Shown: positions 58,584-64,000 of the stretch, piece after piece
Position numbering within the stretch: the first letter of the stretch is position 1
Layout of the letters: each line of letters starts with the position of its first letter
Source: Phaeosaccion multiseriatum
Lineage: Eukaryota > Ochrophyta, other classes
DNA length: 64,000 bases
Direction: 5' to 3'
Assembly: GCA_965112735.1 (NCBI GenBank)
Contig: OZ218954.1
Coordinates: forward strand, 2,232,001-2,296,000
Notes under the pieces: generated by a model
Seen by the model: the letters and a program-made list of their open reading frames with translations, nothing else
What the model was told of the DNA's origin: nothing
The model's database searches: none
Made by a program: the position numbers and the translations under genes

Positions 58584-61500
58584 GGCGGCAGCTGCTGGTC
58601 GGAGCTGTGCAAACTCTGGGGGCACTTTAGTGCTAAGCTCGAGCCGTGGTGGGGCGTGGGGAATGAAATCTCATTCACGGCTGAGGACTCGGCTGAGGAG
58701 GCGCAGCAAGTCTTCACGTTGATCAAGCAGTTGATGCGGATGGATCCCTACCTCATTGTGTCAATGGTCAAATCGGGGGGCAGCTCCAACCGTGCCTCCT
58801 TTCTGGCCGGGGCTAAGAGACTTGAAGCACTCTTGGGGCTCTGGCGCGATGACGAGTTGGAGGGTCTGCGCCTGCCCCGCAAGTTTAGCCTGGAGTCACC
58901 ACAGACCTACGGGGGCGCGAAGAAGCGATTCAACGCGTGCTTGGGGGTGTTGGTGAAGCTTGGCGCGACAAGTGAGGCATGCCAAGGCGTGCTTGGCGTT
59001 TGGGCGGCGCAGGGGGTGACTGGCCATGAGAAGGAGCGGTTGCCCAGGCCTCCGTCCAAGACGGAGAAGAAGAAAAACCGCCAGGCCAAGAAGAAGCGGG
59101 AGGAGGAAGAGGGGTGGCAGGAGAGGAAGGAGGACACGGCGAGGATGCGCGGGGGAAGCTCGCAAGCAAGCGCTGATGTCAGTGCCAAGAGGACGCGGGT
59201 GTCGAAGCAGCTAGGGGGAAAGGGGGGGGGGGGGTGGACGGCCTCTCTTTCGTGGCATACCGACGATAGCCTTGACACGCAGCTGAGGAGCCTCATGGCG
59301 CCGCTCCTGTTACAGGAGAGGTATCGAGGGCATGAGGAGGCGGCGGTGGAGGAGGCCAAGTTGCTGCTGCAGTCTGCAAAGGCGGAGAAGATTCCCTGGA
59401 TGACCGTCTACGGGAGCGGGGGGTCGGAGACAAGGGGACGACCGCCCCCTATCCGCGAGCAGGCTCATGTAGCTTTTGCGGCCAATCTTTACTCCTTCAT
59501 CACGCAAGGGAGACGAGGACGCTGCGTGCTGGTGAGTGGCTGAGTGGGAGGGGAGGGGAAAGGGAGGAGAGAGGGAGCCCACGCTCTGGTATATCACCAG
59601 GGACAGATGAGGCCTAAAATGGAATACCCCCCTCCAAATGTCGACGATGGTCCGAATTCCAACATGTGTGCCACGGCTCTTCTTGTACCTGCTGCATCTG
59701 ACGCTGCCAACTCACACGCCTTTGCCTGCCCCTCTTCTCAGATGCAAAAGGGCTTTCTAGATGAGTTGGCCCTCTACATGTCGAGAGCCGAGTTTGTGCC
59801 CTCCCTCACGTACAAATACGCCGGCTCCAAGGAAGGGCCCACCACGGCAGAGGAGTTCCGAGGACGGCAGGCTGGACGGCAGCTCCCAAGTCCTTTGACT
59901 CTTCTCGGGGATGTCAAGGCACAGGTCAAGAAGCTCAGCGTCGTCCGACGACGACCTGTCGCGGAAGAGATTGCCATTCTCGCTGTGGAGGCTCACAAGG
60001 CAGTCCACGGCCCGGAGGGCCAAGATAACTACCGTGAGACCTACCAGCACATGGCGGCCTCTGGGGCCCTAACATACGCCCAATCAGCGGAGTATGAGAC
60101 AGACGATCAGCGGAAGCTTGTGCTGGACGCTGCAACAACTGCTGGTTTTATGGCAGCGAGAGGAGGGGAGGAAGCAAAGCAGGTGCTGGAAGCTGCGCGC
60201 GGGCTCGTGAAGTGGTGCGTCGATCTGGGGAGGGGGTCGGGAGGGGAGCCACTGAGGAAGAGCCGGGGCCTCCAGAGCATTCTGTTGAGCAGAAGGCTCA
60301 GGAGCAGCAGGAGAGAGTTCAGAGCGCATACTCCACTCTTGCCAGGCAGGACAGTTGGCAGGGGCTGACGAGCGGCCCGGTGTTTGAGGCCCGCCTTGCC
60401 GCTCTTGTCGTCACACAACATGTCGGAGAGACTACACTCGCCAACACAGAGACTACACTCAGCTACGTGTATGGCGGCGACAAGTGCAGGGCAAAGGCTG
60501 CGGCGGAGATCCTTACCATGGCTCTACAGCATGCCGAGCTTGGCACTGAGCAAGCGTCTGTGGACACAATCAAAGAGCGTTGTCTCCAGCCTCCGTCGAG
60601 GCGCTTTCTCACCCCATCCGTTAACAGGCAGATCGACGCGATGCAGACACACGTTGGGGTTGGGCGATTCCGTGGGGAGCGCGGCGCAGTGGAGCGTGGG
60701 GAGAGGCAGGTGCATAGCACCGAATACTTCAAGGCAGGGTGTTGTGGGCACCTCAACCCGGGCGAGTTTGGGCTGCAGTACCGGAACTTTGGGGTGACCG
60801 TTGGAGGGGGTGAAGCCATCCTCGTCAATAACGGAGCCCGATGGATCGAGAGGGTGACCGTGTGCGTCACGGCGGGGCACACTCTGACCCTGTTCGACCA
60901 GACAGGGAAGCCCTCGCGGCGCCTTTGGCGGGAGCCAGCCCACCAGGCGGATGGGGGGACGTCGGTGCAGCCAGCGTGGCTTTGTGTGACGGGGCCCGTT
61001 CTAGGGGACTGCGCCCATGGTACATCGCTCCATCTCCAGTTTGAGGAACCCCAACGAGCTGTTCCGCACATGGAAGTGCATGGGGGGGAGAGGGGGGAGA
61101 AGGAGGAGTTGGAGCAGTACTGCAAGCTCCGCCGTGAGAGGCCTGGGGGAGCGGGTGGGGGTGGGAGAGGGGGGGAGGGAGGGGTGGGGGAGGGGGGGAG
61201 CGAGGGAGGGAGCGAGGGAGGGAGCGAGGGAGCGAGGGAGGGAGAGAGAGAGGGAGAGAGAGAGGGAGAGAGGGAGGGAGGGAGGGAGGGAGGGAGGGAG
61301 AGAGGGAGGAAGAGAGGGAGGGAGGGAGGGAGGGAGGGAGGGAGGGAGAGAGGGAGGAAGAGAGGGAGGGAGCGAGGGAGGGAGGGAGCGAGGGAGCGAG
61401 GGAGCGAGGGAGGGAGGGGGCGAGGGAGCGAGGGAGGGAGGGAGGGAGGGAGCGAGGGAGGGAGGGGGCGAGGGAGCGAGGGAGGGAGGGAGGAAGGGGC

Positions 61501-61912
61501 TGACGACGCGGGCCGGATGGAGGAGTTGGTAGAGTTGCGTTATAGAGCCAAGCTAGGTGGGAGAGGGGGGGAGGGAGGGGTGGGGGAGGGGGGGAGCGAG
61601 GGAGGGAGCGAGGGAGGGAGCGAGGGAGCGAGGGAGGGAGAGAGAGAGGGAGAGAGAGAGGGAGAGAGGGAGGGAGGGAGGGAGGGAGGGAGAGAGGGAG
61701 GAAGAGAGGGAGGGAGGGAGGGAGGGAGGGAGGGAGGGAGGGAGAGAGGGAGGAAGAGAGGGAGGGAGCGAGGGAGGGAGGGAGCGAGGGAGCGAGGGAG
61801 CGAGGGAGCGAGGGAGCGAGGGAGCGAGGGAGGATGTTGTGATATGATCATTATTGGGGTCTGTGGGATGCCCAATATTGATAACGTCCACACTTGGGAT
61901 CTTCAACTCTGA
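47658..61912 (+). CDS. Giant multidomain gene: OTU-OTU-Ulp1-deaminase polyprotein
   Basis: One plus-strand gene model of about 3,840 residues, probably from a large mobile element. Exons: 47658-48831, 49022-49771, 49929-51143, 51385-51843, 51975-52112, 52477-52557, 52926-52988, 53252-54817, 55055-55333, 55423-55662, 55819-57120, 57396-59531, 59742-60206 and 60257-61912. Every intron from 48832 to 59741 is GT-AG and phase 0. Order of parts: Arg/Glu-rich coiled coil; OTU-like protease 1; OTU-like protease 2; Gly/Glu tracts; Ulp1-like protease; a second Gly/Glu tract; a small KPLYQLFTQSCEGKAM domain; an unknown domain (SGMLLIPECRS, VLVGEMKTGDDG); Gln tracts; a deaminase-fold domain; a long unknown region with poly-Gln; and a Gly/Glu/Arg tail from GGGAG repeats. 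The last junction (60207-60256) is either a 50-base intron or a frame break. No transposase, integrase or polymerase motif was recognised. The 5' end is not determined and the model could be more than one gene. Confidence 0.55.
48700..49690 (+). other. OTU-type cysteine protease domain 1 (split by intron)
   Basis: Candidate deubiquitinase. The catalytic Cys lies in AAGGGWCSWYTALANLCL (Cys codon 48781-48783), a variant of the OTU DGNC-FxAL box. After the phase-0 intron and an Arg/Lys-rich insert come RGLSAREVRAEACRQLRASL, RLWEAATGVRCVVLYPGG and the C-terminal LAFDGNHYTSIRRP, in which His (49634-49636) fits the OTU catalytic His. The basic insert of about 60 residues between them is unusual. 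Activity is unproven; the D/N residue of the triad is not assigned. Confidence 0.6.
49929..50460 (+). other. OTU-type cysteine protease domain 2
   Basis: Better preserved than domain 1. The Cys box is YVATAKEGNCFLWALWQQCL (Cys 50019-50021), followed by a long helical region, then GEYLGENEIRWLCEYFAIKV, where OTU domains have the W-G-E-L-ELQAL-type segment, and VTLVTVY. The catalytic His lies in FYSHHFIGLQP (50418-50423). Family members remove ubiquitin or ubiquitin-like chains; the substrate here is unknown. Confidence 0.75.
50499..50583 (+). repeat. (GGT)n tract coding poly-glycine
   Basis: About 28 GGT codons with a few GAT at the ends, directly downstream of OTU domain 2 in frame. Confidence 0.9.
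50656..51490 (+). repeat. Internal duplicated block, copy A (exon-intron-exon)
   Basis: Starts GGGGGGATTCAATGGATACC and runs through a Pro run, LREWILPAEA, Ala/Gly/Glu tracts, the donor AAG|GTAAGGAGG, a whole intron and the start of the next exon to EGVRTATTFAGGGG. Nearly identical to 54461-55165 apart from repeat length. Confidence 0.85.
52190..52325 (+). repeat. CTAACTCAG direct repeats in an intron
   Basis: Six or so copies of CTAACTCAG with AGTCCTAACTCAGGATAACT and AACTCAGTTTTGCC variants, inside intron 52113-52476 of the giant gene. Confidence 0.75.
52826..52916 (+). repeat. (CAT)n microsatellite in giant-gene intron
   Basis: About 90 bases of ATC/CAT trinucleotides in intron 52558-52925, ending close to the CAAACCAG acceptor. 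Confidence 0.9.
53252..53960 (+). other. Ulp1 / C48-type cysteine protease domain
   Basis: Candidate SUMO-type protease of the adenain/Ulp1 clan. It starts with LDQGVRWLRDEFRNTDGD, matching the W-L-x-D entry helix of the family. The catalytic His is in AHNGHALSLLVVSRD (53507-53509). The acidic residue is probably the Glu of RIILLETLRP, where most relatives have Asp in DSL. The Cys is in SQDCHVMVLEAMRRI (53786-53788); relatives have D-C-G, so the Gly is replaced by His. The oxyanion Gln fits WVEQIFLSQDC. Such domains occur in several transposon superfamilies. The substitutions leave activity open. Confidence 0.62.
54461..55165 (+). repeat. Internal duplicated block, copy B
   Basis: Second copy of 50656-51490, including the intron with its TTTTTTTTTTATCCTAACGA segment and the CT-rich body. 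It differs mainly in the length of GGA/GAG repeats and a few bases (GCTTCGATG versus GCTCCGACG). Confidence 0.85.
56740..57120 (+). other. Cytidine-deaminase-fold domain
   Basis: The C-terminal 110 residues of this exon fit the zinc-dependent deaminase fold. The first motif is VGAHAEPELLECIEKR: His (56899-56901) as zinc ligand and Glu as proton shuttle. Thirty residues on comes VISTLPCIGCARLLAE, with Cys 56989-56991 and 56998-57000 as the other ligands, followed by a beta strand CSVIFVGDSRP. The upstream AAGAYNVTREEWLVARRSG could be the first helix and strand. Target (nucleotide, RNA or DNA) cannot be told. A deaminase next to ubiquitin/SUMO-type proteases in one protein is uncommon. Confidence 0.72.
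57160..57330 (+). repeat. GGCATATGGGCAGGCAGGCA minisatellite in intron
   Basis: Irregular array of GGCATATGGGCA and GGCAGGCA units within intron 57121-57395. The same GGCATATGGGCAGG core occurs in cyanase intron 2 (about 7244-7290). Confidence 0.8.
58503..58581 (+). repeat. (CAG)n run coding poly-glutamine
   Basis: About 26 uninterrupted CAG codons in frame in the exon 57396-59531; a likely length-polymorphic site. Confidence 0.9.
61141..61835 (+). repeat. Duplicated GGGAG/GCGAGGGAG satellite block
   Basis: Two blocks (about 61150-61495 and 61562-61833) of GGGAG, GAGCGAGG and GGAGAGAG units, each preceded by a related unique segment (GGAGGAGTTGGAGCAGTAC versus GGAGGAGTTGGTAGAGTTG). The frame stays open through both. 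Confidence 0.85.
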
Positions 61913-62132
61913 GGCTCTGGGCCTCGTACTACGTTTATGGTTCTGTTAAAGGGCAATATATATTAGTTGACACACACAACAGCTTACGTATCATAGTGCG
62001 GGAGGGACATCGCAACACGACAATTGTCGCGAACATCTTCACAGCTAGCTGGTTCCGCAATTTAATTGTTCAGCGGCAGAAAACGAAGTGAGTGTAAATC
62101 AACAGGAGACGTAGTGCTGTCTTGCGGTACCC
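61913..62132. other. AT-richer spacer right of the giant gene
   Basis: About 220 bases with lower GC than the surroundings, including TATATATTAGTTGACACACA. A 65-codon open frame (61894-62091) crosses it without recognisable features. It may mark the right edge of the element. Confidence 0.4.
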
Positions 62133-62633
62133 ATGCCTGGGGGGCATGCTAGCGGGACAGAGCAGGACGGGGATGGGGACGATGCGTTCCCTGATATCTC
62201 TAGTCCAGGAGTAGGTGGAGGGGATCCACCTTCTCAACAAGACATGTTTATGCTAATGCAGCAGCAGCAGCAGCAGATAGCAAACCTGACCAACTTATTG
62301 GCCAAATTAGACACAGGATCAGCAGCGGGAAGCTCTGTTGTGTCAGGGGCAGGAGGCCCCGGAGGTGCGTCAAGCAGTGGCGGCACCATAGCGGGAGGGG
62401 GAGGCAGCACGGGGGGCAGCAGCGGTAGCAGCAGCTCTCTGATTTGTTTGAGCTACAAGTCAAAGGTGCAAACCTTCTCTTCCGAGCTGAAAGAAGGAAC
62501 AGTTGTAGAGACAGCCGTTCCTGACAGGACAGCCGTTCCTGACAATGAAAGCGAATCGGAGCGGCAGTTAGCTGCTTACGCGAAAGAACTATTGATGACC
62601 GGTTTTGGTGGGGCGAGATGCCCCACTCGGTGA
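62133..62633 (+). CDS. Hypothetical Gly/Ser/Gln-rich protein, possible Gag-like
   Basis: A 166-residue ORF with a real ATG (MPGGHASGTEQDGDGDD). It has an acidic start, a short helical Gln-rich segment (MLMQQQQQQIANLTNLLAKL), a Gly/Ser linker and a C-terminal ESERQLAAYAKELLMTGFGG. A TTCCTGACAGGACAGCCG repeat doubles the peptide TAVPD. No family is recognised. Its composition and position beside element genes suggest a mobile-element structural protein, which is inference. Confidence 0.4.
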   Translation: MPGGHASGTEQDGDGDDAFPDISSPGVGGGDPPSQQDMFMLMQQQQQQIANLTNLLAKLDTGSAAGSSVVSGAGGPGGASSSGGTIAGGGGSTGGSSGSSSSLICLSYKSKVQTFSSELKEGTVVETAVPDRTAVPDNESESERQLAAYAKELLMTGFGGARCPTR

Positions 62634-62832
62634 AAGTGGGTATTTTTAGTACCCAATTTTTTTAAAAGTGGGTATTTTTAGTACAGTACCCAATATGGAC
62701 CAGTAGCGCCCCTCCCCCCCCCCCTCCTTTTTGGTGTATCTCTCCCCTCCTCCTCCAAAATATACTACGCTATGATATGACGATTTAATGGTATTACCAC
62801 GATAACAATGGTATTCATATTTACAGACACAC
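62634..62832. other. AT-rich spacer with repeated GTGGGTATTTTTAGTAC
   Basis: Between two convergent ORFs. AAGTGGGTATTTTTAGTAC occurs at about 62633 and 62667, and GGGTATTTTTAGTACCC can fold as a small hairpin. Possible element terminus or 3' processing region. Confidence 0.4.
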
Positions 62833-63216
62833 TTAGTGTCCGTCCTCAATCATGCATGGCATACAGTAGTAGTCAAAATCGCCTTCCGCAAAACCCTTGC
62901 TGTCGCAAAACTCGACGGTGCACATGTGGTGCACGAGGTTTCCACACGCTCTTTCGGATGGGCAGAGGAACAGCTTGACTTGCGAGGGCTTAGTACAGCC
63001 ATACGAGCATGTGAAGGCCATGTCTCCCTCTCTCAAGCCGCCCAACGACGGCGCTGCTGACGCGGCAGCAGCGGCAGTAGCGGCCGCAGCGGCCGCATCA
63101 GAGGCAGCAGCAGAAGCAGCATCAGAAGCAGTACCAGTACCAGTACGCTGTTTTTTTGGGCCCCCCTTCCCCCACCCCTTCCTCCTCGTCCTCCTCCGGC
63201 TCCGCCTCCTCCTGTT

Positions 63217-63250
<34 letters not shown>

Positions 63251-63998
63251 TGCTGCTGCCACCTCCCTCCTCGTCGTCCTCTGCACCGCTATCACCTCCA
63301 TCCCCCTCCTTCGACTCGTCTGCACCAGTGCCACTTTCCTTCGCCCTCGCCCGCTTCGCCCGTTTTTTCGCGTCCGCCTGCTGCGCGCTCCATAAATTAT
63401 ACACGGTGGTCCACACCAGCTGATTGAAGCGGCGCTTGTGAGAATCAGAACGAGACTTGATGTCAAAGGCGTCTTTGACTGCGTCAAACATGCTTCGCGC
63501 TTCTTCAAGCGTCGGCTTGTCCTTCCAGAGCCCCTTTTCTTTCGCCGCGGATTCAATCGCACCCATCAAACAGCAAAATTTTGACATCCTTCGCTTCTCC
63601 GCCCTCCCCTGCACGTCTGCTGTCGTGAATTCTCGAAGGCGAGGAGTGCCTGTCATCCAAGCATCCCAAGCAGCGCGCACAGTGAAGCTAGGGACCTCAA
63701 AGTGCTCGGGAAGGGTATGCCACCGGCCGTTGTAGAGATACAGAGGTGGCTGATCTGCACCTGCACAAGAAGAAGAAGAGGGCGGGGCGCTGCTCGAACC
63801 CTCACCAAGGCCCAGAGTGCCTGCCTGGTGAGCCGCGAGAAGGTCGCTGAGCCCACTCTTAGAAAAGGCTGCGTCGAGGGTCGTCTGCAGGGCCCTGCTC
63901 ACACCCAGACTGGTGACAGTGCCAGAGGCCTGTGCATTCTCCTCCAGAACGTCACGGATCAGCGTCTCCAAGTCGACCTTGATCGTCTGGCCCAACAC
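62833..63998 (-). CDS. Element-type protein joined by -1 frameshift to a zinc-finger tail (partial)
   Basis: The 5' end is at or beyond the window edge; the first codons seen are VLGQTIKVDLETL. Frame 0 runs from 63998 to 63033 and reads LYLYNGRWHTLPEHFEVPSF, VRAAWDAWMTGTPRLREF and RRMSKFCCLMGAIESAAKEK, a W-rich helical domain I associate with stramenopile mobile elements (from memory). An acidic then Ala/Gly-rich linker follows. In frame 0 the end becomes an unlikely Leu-rich string after 63150. A -1 shift at A_AAA_AAC (63156-63150) continues as RTGTGTASDAASAAA into FTCSYGCTKPSQ, LFLCPSERACGNLVHHMC and DFDYYCMPCMIEDGH, a Cys/His zinc finger ending at 62833. Alternatives are a sequencing or inactivating indel in the A run, or splicing. 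Confidence 0.6.
63150..63156 (-). promoter_or_regulatory. Candidate -1 ribosomal frameshift slippery heptamer
   Basis: On the minus strand the zero-frame codons are CAA AAA AAC, so A_AAA_AAC sits in the exact X_XXY_YYZ phase. The -1 frame from here is open for 105 codons and codes the zinc finger. About 50 bases downstream lies a GCGGCCGCTGCGGCCGC segment that could form a stem. Confidence 0.6.
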
Positions 63999-64000
63999 CT

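Noticed and set aside
47658-61912. Reverse transcriptase, DDE transposase or tyrosine recombinase in the giant gene
   Set aside because: I looked for YxDD, DDE-spaced acidic blocks and R-HxLR-H-Y patterns and saw none, so the element class stays open.
62633-62690. Terminal repeats of a transposon (repeated GTGGGTATTTTTAGTAC)
   Set aside because: Only two close direct copies are visible; no partner copy or target-site duplication was found within the window.

Overview
The window is nuclear DNA of a eukaryote, most likely a photosynthetic stramenopile (heterokont) alga. Two deduced proteins (CreA-like at 33082-34183 and an alpha/beta-hydrolase at 34310-37192) begin with a signal peptide followed at once by an F-x-P or F-T motif (ASHA|FVP, TAA|FTC). 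This resembles the ASAFAP bipartite plastid leader of algae with secondary red plastids. MKS1, a ciliary transition-zone protein, says the lineage makes or made cilia. Introns are frequent (3 to 13 per gene), mostly GT-AG, GC-rich, and packed with microsatellites and minisatellites. The species cannot be fixed from sequence alone.

Region 1 (1-40.4 kb) is an ordinary gene-dense segment. In order it holds a Kelch-BTB-BACK protein (5' end outside the window), a START lipid-binding protein, a basic coiled-coil protein, cyanase, a type III PI4-kinase beta, an LRR/coiled-coil protein, MKS1, UTP25, a nucleoredoxin-like protein, a CreA-family protein, an alpha/beta-hydrolase with an optional DnaJ-type zinc-finger tail, and UNC50. 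From cyanase on, genes strictly alternate strand, giving a series of short divergent promoters and tail-to-tail pairs. Exon models were assembled by hand from splice consensus, frame and family similarity. Summed exon lengths are multiples of three for every complete gene.

Region 2 (40.7-64 kb) is accessory and looks transposon-derived. A gene with a DUF6729-like domain (40.8-42.7 kb) is followed by about 4 kb of low-complexity DNA. Then comes one very long plus-strand gene model (about 47.66-61.9 kb, at least 14 exons, roughly 3,800 residues) that joins two OTU-type cysteine protease domains, a Ulp1/C48-type protease and a cytidine-deaminase-fold domain with HAE and PCxxC motifs, between long Gly/Glu/Gln/Arg tracts. 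An 800-base block including an intron is duplicated inside it. I recognise no transposase or reverse transcriptase. At the right edge a minus-strand ORF carries an in-phase A_AAA_AAC slippery heptamer that would join it by -1 frameshifting to a cysteine/histidine-rich zinc-finger tail.

The most unusual material is this protease-protease-protease-deaminase polyprotein, the candidate programmed frameshift, introns whose 5' (GU)n and 3' (AC)n tracts are complementary, two small dispersed repeat families (one confined to introns), and a tandem-acceptor choice that would switch a C-terminal domain on or off.
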